NCBI GenBank assembly: GCA_027315405.1
Contig: DAHUYB010000039.1
Span: 1-54,204, forward strand
Origin: Gammaproteobacteria bacterium
GTDB taxonomy: Bacteria; Pseudomonadota; Gammaproteobacteria; Natronospirales; REEB76
Length of the DNA: 54,204 bases
Direction: 5' to 3'
Shown one piece after another: positions 7,858 to 16,920 of the stretch. Below the pieces are notes generated by a model. The model had not been told where the DNA came from and made no database searches. It saw only the letters and a program-made list of their open reading frames with translations. The number at the start of each line of letters is the position of its first letter. The stretch's first letter is position 1. A program made the translations under genes and the position numbers.

Positions 7858-9312
7858 GTGAACACCCTACGCACTCTGCTACTCACCCTCGCGGCGATCG
7901 GCTTCATGGCCGCCACCCCGGTTTACAGCGCCGATCTTTGGGATGTCTATCAGCTGGCCGTGAAAAACGATCCTATTTTCCGGCAGGCGCAAGCCAATTA
8001 CGAGGCCGCGCTGGAAAACAAGCCCATCGCTCGGGCCGGTTATCTACCGAACCTGGGCCTCAACGCGTCGAAATCCTACTCGACCATTTATGGTACTTCC
8101 CTCACCCAGACCGGTACCACGTCAGGCGGCCAGCCGATCCTCGGCAATGTCTATAACAGTACCGCCGGCCGGGACACCCAGTACGGATTGCAGCTCACTC
8201 AGCCGCTGTTCAATTGGGCGGCTTGGGAAAACATCAAGCAGGCGGATGCTTCGGTGGCCCAGGCGGAAGCCCAGTATGTAGCCGCGCAGCAGGATTTGAT
8301 CGTGCGTACCGCCACCGCTTACTTCAACGTGATCACCGCCCGCGACACGCTGGCGGCCGACCACGCGGCCACCGCCGCCAACGAAAAACAGCTGGATCAA
8401 TCCAAGGCCAAGTACCAGGTGGGCATGAGCGCCATCACCGACGTACAGAACGCCCAGGCCGCCTACGACCAGTCGGTGGCCACTGAAATCGGCGCTCAGC
8501 AGCAGGTCATCAATGCCGAAGAATCGCTGCGCGCCATCACCGGCCAGCCGGTGGGCGAATTGCAAGAGCCGGTCGCGAACATGCCGTTGCGCACCCCAAC
8601 CCCCGATAATACCCAGCAATGGGTCAGTCAGGCGCTCAAACAGAATCCCAATCTCATGGCGGCGCAGGCGGCGGCGCAGGTGGCGGGGCGCCAAGTCTCC
8701 ATCAAACGCGCCGGCCACTATCCGACTCTGGATCTGACCGCCAGTTACGGCCGGAATAATTCCACCGGCACCATTTTCAACACCTATCACACCAACCAGA
8801 AACAGCTGATGCTGAATTTCAGCATGCCGTTGTTCTCCGGCGGCGGAGTCAGCGCACAGGTGACCCAGGCCGAACGGCAGTACGACGCCGCTCAGGATCA
8901 GGTGGAACTGGTGACGCGTCAAACGGTACAGCAGACACGCACGTCTTATCTCGGCGTGCTTACCGGCATCTCCCAGGTACGGGCTTTGCAGCAATCGGTG
9001 AAGTCCAACCAGACCTCGCTGCAGGCCATGGAAACCGGTATGCGGGTGGGCACCCGCACCATCGTGGACGTACTGCTGGCACGCCAGAATCTGGTGACCG
9101 CGCAAACCAACTATGCCCAGAGCCGCGACAATTATCTGACCAGCGTGCTGCAGCTCAAGCAGGCAGCCGGTATCCTGGCTCCCCAGGACATCAGGCAGAT
9201 CAACGCGCTACTGCAGGTACCGACGCCCATGCCATCCATGAACACGCAAGCGCCGCCCACCGCAGCGGATATGCCGTCGGCCACACCTCCGCCGGAGAGC
9301 AACAACAATTGA
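7858..9312 (+). CDS. tolC: TolC-family outer-membrane channel protein
   Basis: 484 residues from the GTG at 7858, with AGGAA upstream. The signal peptide is MNTLRTLLLTLAAIGFMAA and cleavage is likely after VYSA (about residue 24), followed by the TolC opening LWDVYQLAVKNDPIF. Two OEP repeats follow, each with long amphipathic helices rich in Ala/Gln, giving the trimeric barrel plus periplasmic tunnel. The C-terminal tail is Pro/Thr-rich. The product should act as the exit duct for type I secretion and tripartite efflux pumps. It is the classical TolC position in Xanthomonadales-like genomes (after pcm-rhodanese, facing waaA); two more TolC homologues in the window are linked to pumps. Confidence 0.93.
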   Translation: MNTLRTLLLTLAAIGFMAATPVYSADLWDVYQLAVKNDPIFRQAQANYEAALENKPIARAGYLPNLGLNASKSYSTIYGTSLTQTGTTSGGQPILGNVYNSTAGRDTQYGLQLTQPLFNWAAWENIKQADASVAQAEAQYVAAQQDLIVRTATAYFNVITARDTLAADHAATAANEKQLDQSKAKYQVGMSAITDVQNAQAAYDQSVATEIGAQQQVINAEESLRAITGQPVGELQEPVANMPLRTPTPDNTQQWVSQALKQNPNLMAAQAAAQVAGRQVSIKRAGHYPTLDLTASYGRNNSTGTIFNTYHTNQKQLMLNFSMPLFSGGGVSAQVTQAERQYDAAQDQVELVTRQTVQQTRTSYLGVLTGISQVRALQQSVKSNQTSLQAMETGMRVGTRTIVDVLLARQNLVTAQTNYAQSRDNYLTSVLQLKQAAGILAPQDIRQINALLQVPTPMPSMNTQAPPTAADMPSATPPPESNNN

Positions 9313-9372
9313 CTACCTGCAGTACTGCGGCCAGGAAAATCTAACGAGCCGCCCAGCCACCAGCCGGGCAAT

Positions 9373-10647
9373 TCATTGATGGGCCAGAGCCGTGCCGATG
9401 AGTTTAAGGGCCTGGTCGAGTGCCCCGCGGTTGGCGGCCACCGTCTGCTGTGCCGCCTGACCGATATGCTGACGTGTACCGGGATTGCCCACCAGCCAGA
9501 TGAATGCCTCGCCCAGGGTTTTGGCGTCATCCACCACCACCAGCCCGCCCGCATCTTTGAGCATTTCGGCGATATCGCGCACATTGAGCAGGTGCGGCCC
9601 CGCCAGTACCGGCAATCCCAGAGCCGCCGGCTCCAACAGATTGTGTCCACCCGCCGGTACCAGGCTGCCGCCAACGAAGGCCACCTGGGCGGCGGCGTAG
9701 AAGCGCGTGAGTTCTCCCAAGGTATCCAGCAACAGCACCTCACCGGATTTGAGCGGCGCCTCACCGGCGCTACGCCGCCGGCACACGCATCCCTGAACGT
9801 TGATCAGTTCGGCGACACCGTTGGCACGTTCCGGATGGCGCGGCGCCAACACCAGTACGCAATTTGGATGTTTTCCGAGCAGGCTGCGAAACGCGGCTAA
9901 CACTTGTGCCTCCTCGCCTTCGTGGGTGCTGCCGGCAACGATCACCGTGGCCTTAGCAAACAGCGCGCTGCCCAAGGCCCGACCTTCCTGTCGCAGCGAT
10001 TCGGGGAACTGTACGTCGAATTTGAGATTGCCGATGACCGAGAGGTGTTCCGGTGGAGCGCCCAGTTGCCGAAAACTGTCGGCATCCATTGCGGTTTGCG
10101 CGGCGATGGCTGTCACCTGGGTAAGCGCCGCGCGCACCAAGCGCGGGAACCGGCGGTAACGCTTGAGGCCGCGCTCCGACAAGCGCGCGCTCACCATCAA
10201 TAGCGGGATGCGGCGGTGTGCGCAGGCGGCGAACAGATTCGGCCAGATTTCCGTTTCCATGATGATGCCGAGGGCCGGGCTGACGCATTTCAGCCAACGG
10301 TGTGCGCAAAAGGACAAGTCATAGGGAAGTTGCGCCACCAGTGCCCGTTCACCGAACAGCGCCTGGGCTTGAACGCGTCCGGCACCGGTAAAACTGGTAA
10401 TCAACAATGGATGCTTTGGATAATTCCGGTGCAATGCCTTCACCAACGGTGCCAGGGCGCGGATCTCGCCGACCGAGGCGCCGTGCAGCCAGATGATTTC
10501 ATTGCGTGGAAGATACGGGGAACTGCCGAAACGCTCGCCAAACTTGTCTGCGTGGCCGGTCTGGCGCAGTGTGCGCCAAAACATCCACGCCAATGCAAAT
10601 GGCAGGAGCAACACCAAAGCGAGGGAGTAAAGGAAACGCACCGCCAT
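9373..10647 (-). CDS. waaA: 3-deoxy-D-manno-octulosonic acid (Kdo) transferase
   Basis: 424 residues: an N-terminal membrane anchor (MAVRFLYSLALVLLLPFALA) then a GT-B glycosyltransferase fold (family 30). HGASVGE (55-61) includes the Glu that acts as catalytic base in WaaA enzymes. The second half has GSTHEGEE and GGHNLLEPAALG, which bind CMP-Kdo. The enzyme adds Kdo to the lipid A precursor at the cytoplasmic face of the inner membrane. It lies 5 bases downstream of hldE, so the two form an operon. Since a Kdo kinase gene occurs nearby, this WaaA may be of the type that adds a single Kdo which is then phosphorylated; that is inference. Confidence 0.96.
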   Translation of the reverse strand: MAVRFLYSLALVLLLPFALAWMFWRTLRQTGHADKFGERFGSSPYLPRNEIIWLHGASVGEIRALAPLVKALHRNYPKHPLLITSFTGAGRVQAQALFGERALVAQLPYDLSFCAHRWLKCVSPALGIIMETEIWPNLFAACAHRRIPLLMVSARLSERGLKRYRRFPRLVRAALTQVTAIAAQTAMDADSFRQLGAPPEHLSVIGNLKFDVQFPESLRQEGRALGSALFAKATVIVAGSTHEGEEAQVLAAFRSLLGKHPNCVLVLAPRHPERANGVAELINVQGCVCRRRSAGEAPLKSGEVLLLDTLGELTRFYAAAQVAFVGGSLVPAGGHNLLEPAALGLPVLAGPHLLNVRDIAEMLKDAGGLVVVDDAKTLGEAFIWLVGNPGTRQHIGQAAQQTVAANRGALDQALKLIGTALAHQ

Positions 10648-10652
10648 CCGGG

Positions 10653-12071
10653 CTAGATTCCGCGGATCTTTTCAATGGTGGCCGTGGTTGACACGCCATC
10701 CACGAATTTCAGAACGCGTACCTGACCGCCATGTTTTGTCACGCAGCGGTAACCGGCCACCTGCTCAGGTTTGTAATCCCCGCCCTTTACCAGAATATCC
10801 GGCAATAGCTTGCATATAAGCTGTTCGGGCGTGTCCTCGGAAAAGGCAACCACCCAGTCCACGCTGGCCATTGCCGCCAGCACCTGCATGCGATTTTGTA
10901 GCATGTTGATGGGCCGGCTTGCGCCCTTGAGGCGCATCACGGATGCATCATCGTTGACCGCCACGATCAGCCGGTCGCCCAGCCGGCGTGCTTCCGTGAG
11001 ACACGCCACGTGCCCGGCGTGCAGAATGTCAAACACCCCGTTGGTCATGACGATACGCTGACCCTGACTGCGGGCATGCGCCACGGCGTCCATGACCGCG
11101 GCCTCACTCAATATCCCGTCACCATTGCGGCTGTGAGCGGCCAGCCGCAGTTCCACCGGCGTGACCGTGGCGGCGCCGAGTTTCGCCACCACCAGACCGG
11201 CGGCGAAATTGGCGAGAGCCGCGGCCTCGGGAAAATTCAGTTTCGCGCCCAGCCCGGCCGCCAGCAGCGCGATCACCGTATCGCCGGCGCCGGTGACATC
11301 CGAGACTTCCTGTGCCTGGGTGGGCAAGTGCAGCGGCGCTTGGTGCGATTCCAGCAGGGTCATGCCGTGTTCGCCGCGCGTCACCAGCAGCGCAGTCAGA
11401 CCCAGTTCATCGCGGAGTTTCTCGCCCTTACTGACGATGGCGCTCTCGTCCGGACACTCGCCCACCACCGCTTCCAATTCCGCGAGGTTGGGGGTGATGG
11501 CGGTGGCGCCTTTATATTTGCCGAAATCCCGGCCCTTCGGGTCCACCAGCACTCGCTGGTTGGCGGCACGCGCCGTCGCAATCAAGTCCTGAACGGCACT
11601 CAGGCTGCCTTTGCCGTAGTCCGACAGGATCACGACGTCGGTGTCCGCCAGCTCTTTCTTGAACACCGGCAGCAGCGGTGCGCCGGCAAAACTGCCGAAA
11701 CTCTCCTCGAAATCCAGGCGGATCAACTGCTGGTGGCGCGACACTACCCGCAATTTGGTGGTGGTGGCGACGTTCTTGAGACGGGTGAATTTGCACCGCA
11801 CTCCGCTTTTTTCCATGCAGGCCGTGAGTGTATCGGCGAGCGCGTCGTCGCCGGTGATGCCGAGTACCGTGCAGCGCACACCCAGGCTCGCCAGGTTCAC
11901 TGCCACGTTGCCGGCGCCGCCGGGGCGTTCCTCGGTGTCGTGCACATGCACCACCGGCACCGGGGCCTCGGGCGAGATCCGCCCAGTGGCGCCGAACCAG
12001 TAGCGGTCCAGCATCAGATCGCCCGCCACCAGCACGCGCACGCCGTCAAACTGCGGGATGCGGATGTTCAT
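10653..12071 (-). CDS. hldE: Bifunctional heptose-7-phosphate kinase / heptose-1-phosphate adenylyltransferase
   Basis: 472 residues, the fused form. Residues 1-320 are a PfkB-type sugar kinase with GGAGNVAVN (51-59) and the anion-hole/catalytic motif GAGDT (261-265). Residues 340-472 are a nucleotidyltransferase with TNGVFDILHAGH (343-354), whose HxGH motif binds ATP. The two steps make ADP-heptose for the LPS inner core. The start ATG at 12071 gives the normal family length. The gene is divergent from lpxL, with a 125-base gap, and is followed immediately by waaA. Confidence 0.97.
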   Translation of the reverse strand: MNIRIPQFDGVRVLVAGDLMLDRYWFGATGRISPEAPVPVVHVHDTEERPGGAGNVAVNLASLGVRCTVLGITGDDALADTLTACMEKSGVRCKFTRLKNVATTTKLRVVSRHQQLIRLDFEESFGSFAGAPLLPVFKKELADTDVVILSDYGKGSLSAVQDLIATARAANQRVLVDPKGRDFGKYKGATAITPNLAELEAVVGECPDESAIVSKGEKLRDELGLTALLVTRGEHGMTLLESHQAPLHLPTQAQEVSDVTGAGDTVIALLAAGLGAKLNFPEAAALANFAAGLVVAKLGAATVTPVELRLAAHSRNGDGILSEAAVMDAVAHARSQGQRIVMTNGVFDILHAGHVACLTEARRLGDRLIVAVNDDASVMRLKGASRPINMLQNRMQVLAAMASVDWVVAFSEDTPEQLICKLLPDILVKGGDYKPEQVAGYRCVTKHGGQVRVLKFVDGVSTTATIEKIRGI

Positions 12072-12196
12072 GCAAACCCCGGCAAGCCATGGAAAACGCG
12101 CCGCATCATAACATGGGCCTGCGCGGCCCTCAGACAGTTGTACCAGGTAGGATGCCGCCCTTACACTGGCGCCAGTGCATAAACACCGCGTCAGAC

Positions 12197-13084
12197 ATGC
12201 AATACCGTTTGCTGAAACCCCGTTACTGGTCCACTTGGCTGCTGCTAGGCTTCATTCGGCTGGTGGTGTGGTGCCCGTACCCACTGCAGCTGGGGATCGG
12301 ATATACCCTGGGACGGTTCCTGCGGCTGGTTGCCGGCCGCCGCTGGCGTGTCACGCTGGTCAATCTGCACATGTGCTTTGCGGATATGCCTGAAAAGATG
12401 CGTTTGAAGATCGCCAAAAAACACTTTGCTTCCCTGGGCATGGGTATCATCGAATTTGGAATGTGCTGGTGGATGAGTGAAAAACGTTTGCGCAGACTGG
12501 CATACGAAGTGCGCGGCATCGAACATCTGCAGGCGGCGCGTGCACAGGGCCATGGTGTGTTGTTGCTGGCGGGTCATTTCACCCAATTGGAAATGATTGG
12601 CCGCATCCTCGGACTCTACACCGACTTGCATTTAATGTACCGGCCCATCCCCAATCCGGTGATTGAAGAGGTTATGCGCCGGAATCGCGAACGTCTGTTT
12701 GATCGCGCGATCCCGCGCAACGATGTACGTTTGCTGCTCAAGAGCCTCAAGCAAGGCAAGCCCATCTGGTACGCCATCGATCAGGGTTACCGCGGCAAGG
12801 GCAACATCATGGTGCCTTTCTTCGGCATCCCCGCTCCCACCAATCCGGCCCTTTCACGTGTGGCACGCTCCAGCAAAGCGCCGGTGGTGCCGTTTTTTGG
12901 TGAACGTCTTCCCGGCGATCGCGGTTATCGGCTCGAAATATACCCTGCGCTGGAAGGCTTCCCCACGGACGATCCGGCGGCGGATGCGCTGCGCATAAAT
13001 GCGTTGCTGGAAAAAAATATTCGGCGCGCACCGGAGCAATATCTCTGGAGCCATGACCGCTTCAAAAAAGTCCCACGTGAGTGA
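12197..13084 (+). CDS. lpxL: Lipid A biosynthesis late acyltransferase (LpxL/HtrB family)
   Basis: 295 residues from the ATG at 12197 (MQYRLLKPRYW); the frame extends to 12089, into the hldE leader, without a good start. A single N-terminal membrane helix (about 13-30) is followed by an acyltransferase domain with the catalytic H127-x4-E132 pair (GHFTQLE), a YRP motif in MYRPIPNPVIEEVM, and a DQGYRGKG stretch. This resembles E. coli LpxL (HTHLDL and DQD motifs). It transfers a secondary acyl chain to Kdo-lipid A at the inner membrane. Whether the chain is lauroyl or another cannot be told. It converges with kdkA, with one base between the stop codons. Confidence 0.93.
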   Translation: MQYRLLKPRYWSTWLLLGFIRLVVWCPYPLQLGIGYTLGRFLRLVAGRRWRVTLVNLHMCFADMPEKMRLKIAKKHFASLGMGIIEFGMCWWMSEKRLRRLAYEVRGIEHLQAARAQGHGVLLLAGHFTQLEMIGRILGLYTDLHLMYRPIPNPVIEEVMRRNRERLFDRAIPRNDVRLLLKSLKQGKPIWYAIDQGYRGKGNIMVPFFGIPAPTNPALSRVARSSKAPVVPFFGERLPGDRGYRLEIYPALEGFPTDDPAADALRINALLEKNIRRAPEQYLWSHDRFKKVPRE

Positions 13085-13091
13085 GTCACTC
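13079..13091. terminator. Short palindrome spanning the convergent lpxL/kdkA stop codons
   Basis: GAGTG (13079-13083) and CACTC (13087-13091) are complementary around AGT; both stop codons lie inside. It is small and lacks a T-run, so terminator function is doubtful. Confidence 0.25.
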
Positions 13092-13799
13092 GGTCTTGTG
13101 GTTATAGCCATTTAACAGCAATGACCACACATGGCCTGCTGCAAGACCGGAGATTGCGAGCTTACGCAGTGAGCGTCGCAAGCGCGCCAGGTTGGCTTGC
13201 TGCCACAAAACACCCAGTGAACGCCGTTCACCGCGGTCGAAGTCAACCAGATAGACATCATTACGGCCATCGATAAGAATGTTGTAAGCATTCAGGTCGG
13301 CGTGAAACACACCGGCGTCGTGGAAACGGCGGATGCAGGCGCCGATACGCTCCCAAGGCGGGCCTTGGATGCCGTTGTCTTGCACACGCGCCGCCAGGGA
13401 ACGGGTGTCGGGAATCAGACGCGTGATCAGGTCGCCGCGATAAGCGAATCCATACCGCAGTACTTGTGCCGCCACCGGCGGCGGCACCGGCAGGCCCTCC
13501 TTATATAAGGCCGACAAAAGCCGCCATTCACGCCAGGGCCGGGTGCGCTCCAACCCCATCCACAGGTAATAGTCCTGACTGAAATACCGCACCAGACCCC
13601 CACGACGATAATGACGCAACACCCATGTATCGTTGCTGCCCGCCACGATCCAGGTATTGCCACGTCCACCCACGGCGCCGCGCAATGACCGGCGCTGGAG
13701 CCAATGCCGGGGGGAAAACAGCTCTTCGCTTGCGTGGCTTGTGAGCGCATCATCGTATAGGATGAACCCGCGCTTCCTGATGAGTGTCTGTATCGCCAT
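13086..13799 (-). CDS. kdkA: 3-deoxy-D-manno-octulosonic acid kinase
   Basis: 237 residues with a protein-kinase-like fold. A Gly-rich N-loop (RGAVGGRGNTW, about 40-50), the catalytic loop HADLNAYNIL (166-175) and the metal-binding VDFDRG (185-190) are seen, matching KdkA/InaA/WaaP kinases. KdkA phosphorylates Kdo at O-4 in organisms with a single Kdo on lipid A, such as Haemophilus and Vibrio. It is cytoplasmic or membrane-associated. Its 5' end overlaps the upstream reading frame of the divergent glycosyltransferase; starting that gene at 13805 removes the overlap. Placement among waaA, hldE and lpxL supports the role. Confidence 0.92.
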   Translation of the reverse strand: MAIQTLIRKRGFILYDDALTSHASEELFSPRHWLQRRSLRGAVGGRGNTWIVAGSNDTWVLRHYRRGGLVRYFSQDYYLWMGLERTRPWREWRLLSALYKEGLPVPPPVAAQVLRYGFAYRGDLITRLIPDTRSLAARVQDNGIQGPPWERIGACIRRFHDAGVFHADLNAYNILIDGRNDVYLVDFDRGERRSLGVLWQQANLARLRRSLRKLAISGLAAGHVWSLLLNGYNHKTE

Positions 13800-13804
13800 C
13801 CGTC

Positions 13805-14911
13805 ATGCCCCAAACGCCGCAACCGCCGACTTCCGCTTGCATCCTACGCCTGTCGGCAGTGGGCGATGTCTGTCACACCCTGCCGGTGGTACGCAGCTTG
13901 CAAGCGGCTTGGCCGGAGACGCGTTTTACCTGGATCATCGGCCGACTGGAAGCGGCCCTGGTGGGGGATATCCCCGGCATCGAGTTTATCATCTTCGACA
14001 AATCCAAAGGCCTCGGTGCTTATCGCGAATTGCGCCAAACCCTGCACGGACGGCGCTTCGATCTGCTGCTGCATATGCAAATGTCGCTGCGGGCCAGCGT
14101 AGCAAGCGGCTTGGCGATACGCGCACCTGTGAAACTGGGTTTTGATCGGCGCCGAGCCCACGATTGGCAGTGGCTGTTTACAAACCGGCGCATCCCGTAT
14201 AAATCACGCCAGCATGTAATGGACAGTTTCTTCGGCTTCGCTGAAATCTGTGGCGTCACGCAGCGGGTGCTGCGCTGGGATATCCCGATTCCCACGCAGA
14301 CACAGGCCTTTGCGCGGGAACAGATGCCAGATAATGCACCGACGCTGGTCATCAGTCCCTGTGCCAACGCGCGGTTCCGCAACTTCCGCAACTGGCGCGC
14401 CGAACGTTATGCCGCGGTGGCGGATTACGCCGCGGAGAAACTCGGTCTGCGGGTGCTGCTCAGCGGCGGACCGAGCCAGGCGGAGCGCGACTATGGGAAC
14501 GCGATATTTGCCGCCGCGCATTCCCGGCCGCTGAATCTGATCGGCCGTACCAACCTCAAGCAGTTGCTGGCGCTGCTGGTTCGTGCCACGGCGTTGATTT
14601 CACCGGACTCCGGGCCGGTACATATGGCGACCGCCGCCGGCACGCCGGTGATTGGCCTGTATGCGGCCACCAACCCGGACCGCGCCGGCCCCTACCTGAG
14701 TCAACACTGGCGTGTGAACCGTTATCCGGAGGCCATGCGCCAGTTCAATCATCAGGATGCGGCGACCGCAGCGTGGGGCACGCGCGTACGCGATCCGCGT
14801 GCCATGGATTTGATCGCCGTAGACGACGTCATTGGCAAGCTCGATGAACTGATCGCGGCGCGTTCGCGCGGAGAGCCGCTGCTCGCCGAGATGGCAGCCA
14901 GGCCGGCGTGA
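13805..14911 (+). CDS. Glycosyltransferase family 9, probable ADP-heptose:LPS heptosyltransferase
   Basis: 368 residues from the ATG at 13805 (MPQTPQPPTS); an upstream ATG at 13784 would overlap kdkA. The GT-B fold of family 9 is seen: N-terminal ILRLSAVGDVCHTLPVVRSL, a central NWRAERYAAVADYA region, and the C-terminal nucleotide-sugar site ISPDSGPVHMATAAGTPVIGLYAAT. It should add a heptose from ADP-heptose (made via hldE) to the LPS inner core at the cytoplasmic face. WaaC and WaaF cannot be separated by eye, so no symbol is given. Confidence 0.88.
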   Translation: MPQTPQPPTSACILRLSAVGDVCHTLPVVRSLQAAWPETRFTWIIGRLEAALVGDIPGIEFIIFDKSKGLGAYRELRQTLHGRRFDLLLHMQMSLRASVASGLAIRAPVKLGFDRRRAHDWQWLFTNRRIPYKSRQHVMDSFFGFAEICGVTQRVLRWDIPIPTQTQAFAREQMPDNAPTLVISPCANARFRNFRNWRAERYAAVADYAAEKLGLRVLLSGGPSQAERDYGNAIFAAAHSRPLNLIGRTNLKQLLALLVRATALISPDSGPVHMATAAGTPVIGLYAATNPDRAGPYLSQHWRVNRYPEAMRQFNHQDAATAAWGTRVRDPRAMDLIAVDDVIGKLDELIAARSRGEPLLAEMAARPA

Positions 14912-15081
14912 AACCGTGCGCCGCGGGGGCACGATCAATACCGCACTCGCCCGCATGGAATGCAGATTTACCAGCCGGCCTGGGCCAGATCATGGCACGC
15001 GCGGCGTCTCGCTAGGCACTCGGCCGCGTTTCCCGCCAATCTTAAGCTAAGCTATGCGCTCCTTGGCAGGGGCGGCTATCG

Positions 15082-16881
15082 GTGGAATCCGGCAACCCTA
15101 CGCAACTGGCATTTTTCGCGCGCCTGAAACAGCACCACCTGTACGGGGTGACGGTCGCGTATGCGGTGATTGCCGGCTTCCTGATCCAGCTCGCGAGCCG
15201 CGTGCTGCCGGCCTTGGGGCTGGAGCCGGTTTTGCCGGCGGTCATCATCGTGCTGCTCGCGGGTTTTCCGGTGGCGTTGGTCCTGGCCTGGATGCTGATC
15301 AAGCCGAAGGATCCGGCCAAGTACAGCGCTTGGCAGAAACTGCACTGGAAGCTTGGCGCGGCACTCTCCCTCGCGGTGGTGGTGGCGGTCGTGTTCTCCG
15401 GTCTATACACGTGGAAATTTGCCGAACGCCGTACCGTACGTTTGGCGACCAAGCAAGCCGTCGTAGAATCCGTCGCGGCATCCGCGACCGCGGCTTTCCA
15501 CCCACCTGCCGATTCGCTCGTGGTCCTGCCATTCAAAAACCTGAATGGCGATCCTCAACAGCAGTATTTCAGCGACGGCATCACCGAGGAACTGACCAGC
15601 GCGCTCGGCCAGAATCCGGCGCTCCGCGTCATCGCCTGGGAAACTGCGTCTTCCTTGCGGCATGCCGATTTTTCCCCCGGCGACATCGGCAGGCAGCTGG
15701 ACGTGGCCAACATCCTGAACGGCAGCATTCTGCGTGTGGGCGACGAGGTGCGCATCACGGTGGAGCTGGTCAACGCCATCAGCGGTTATGAAGTTTGGTC
15801 ATCACACTATGACGGATCGTTTCAGGACATCTTCAAGGTACAGGACCAGGTATCCCAAGCCGTGGCCTCTGCGCTCCAGGTCCAGTTCGCGCAGGCTGAC
15901 CTGCCGGCGGGCGGCACCGGCAACCCCCAAGCCCATGAGCTGGTGCTCAAAGGCCGTGCGCTCAGGGACAAATACAACGCCGCGAGCCTGGCGGCGGCCC
16001 AAAAGGACTTCGAGCAGGCCATTACGCTCGATCCGAATTATGCCGATGCGCATGCTGAGCTGGCGAGCACGCTGATTGCACTGACCGAGCGCTCCGACCT
16101 ACCCCTCAAGACCACGCTGCCCCGTGCCCGCGCGCAAGCCGAAAAGGCCCTGGCACTTGATCCCCGCAACGCCTATGCGTTGACGGCCCTGGGAATTGTT
16201 GACTCGACCGCCGATCCCCCCGATGTCGCCAAAGCACGTGCGGAATTCCGCAAGGCTCTTGAACTTGACCCGAGCAATGCTACCACGCACGGAGATTATG
16301 GTAATGTTCTGCCGCTCAAGCCGGGGCTGGCGGAATTCCGGGAAGCGGTACTGCTCAATCCGGCCAACGAAACCGACTGGAACAATGTCGCCGTCAACGC
16401 CCAGGATCTGGGCGACTGGGCGCTGATGGCGCAGGCCGCGCAAACTCTGCTCAAACTCGACCCCAAGGTTGTGGACAGTGCATTCGCGCTTGCCTATGCC
16501 TACCAGCAGCTGCACCAATACGACAAGATGGTGGCGGCATTTGAGATGGTAACACCGACCACTAGGCTCGACCGGCAATTGGTGCATGCGGGCCGGCTAA
16601 CCTATCGCGCGCTCGGCGATTTTGCGTTGCGCCCGCAAGCGCTGGCGGCACTCAGGCGTCTCAGCCGCCGTCAGGCTAATCCGGATGTCGCCGGTAACCT
16701 CTTGCAGTTATATCTCGCGCTCGGTGATACCCAGTCGGCGCTACAACTCTTGGAAAATTACTGTCCGGCAACGCCGATAGGCTGCAACGACCTCGCGGTC
16801 AGCCCTATCTATCAGGCATTGCACGGCAACCCGCACTTCGAGGCGCTGGCGAAAAAATACACTACGGTCACTTTGAATTGA
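15082..16881 (+). CDS. Membrane-anchored TPR protein with FlgO/TolB-like N-domain
   Basis: 599 residues from the GTG at 15082, with AGGGG about 9 bases upstream. Two or three hydrophobic segments lie at about 20-40, 45-70 and 90-112. A domain at about 150-270 opens with SLVVLPFKNLNGDPQQQYFSD, the beta/alpha fold often found in CadC-like regulators and adenylate-cyclase-linked TPR proteins. TPR repeats follow to the C-terminus (for example AAAQKDFEQAITLDPNYADA and AQAEKALALDPRNAYALTAL). There is no DNA-binding or cyclase domain, so it is probably a scaffold at the membrane. The repeat near residues 410-430 (GDYGNVLPLKPGLAEFREA) looks shortened. No operon partner is seen; the function is unknown. 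Confidence 0.85.
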   Translation: MESGNPTQLAFFARLKQHHLYGVTVAYAVIAGFLIQLASRVLPALGLEPVLPAVIIVLLAGFPVALVLAWMLIKPKDPAKYSAWQKLHWKLGAALSLAVVVAVVFSGLYTWKFAERRTVRLATKQAVVESVAASATAAFHPPADSLVVLPFKNLNGDPQQQYFSDGITEELTSALGQNPALRVIAWETASSLRHADFSPGDIGRQLDVANILNGSILRVGDEVRITVELVNAISGYEVWSSHYDGSFQDIFKVQDQVSQAVASALQVQFAQADLPAGGTGNPQAHELVLKGRALRDKYNAASLAAAQKDFEQAITLDPNYADAHAELASTLIALTERSDLPLKTTLPRARAQAEKALALDPRNAYALTALGIVDSTADPPDVAKARAEFRKALELDPSNATTHGDYGNVLPLKPGLAEFREAVLLNPANETDWNNVAVNAQDLGDWALMAQAAQTLLKLDPKVVDSAFALAYAYQQLHQYDKMVAAFEMVTPTTRLDRQLVHAGRLTYRALGDFALRPQALAALRRLSRRQANPDVAGNLLQLYLALGDTQSALQLLENYCPATPIGCNDLAVSPIYQALHGNPHFEALAKKYTTVTLN

Positions 16882-16891
16882 TATCTCGTTG

Positions 16892-16914
16892 TGGCCGCGA
16901 TTGGGTCGCGGCCA
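16892..16914. terminator. Hairpin between convergent TPR and sensor-kinase genes
   Basis: TGGCCGCGA (16892-16900) and TCGCGGCCA (16906-16914) form a perfect 9-bp stem with a TTGGG loop, 10 bases after the TPR stop and 6 bases before the kinase stop. It is well placed as a bidirectional terminator, but neither strand shows a T-run after the stem. Confidence 0.55.
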
Positions 16915-16920
16915 AGTCGC

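Noticed and set aside
11010-12182. 390-codon plus-strand frame opposite hldE
   Set aside because: It is entirely antisense to a well-supported enzyme gene; the composition (Arg/His/Gln-rich) is that of a mirror frame.
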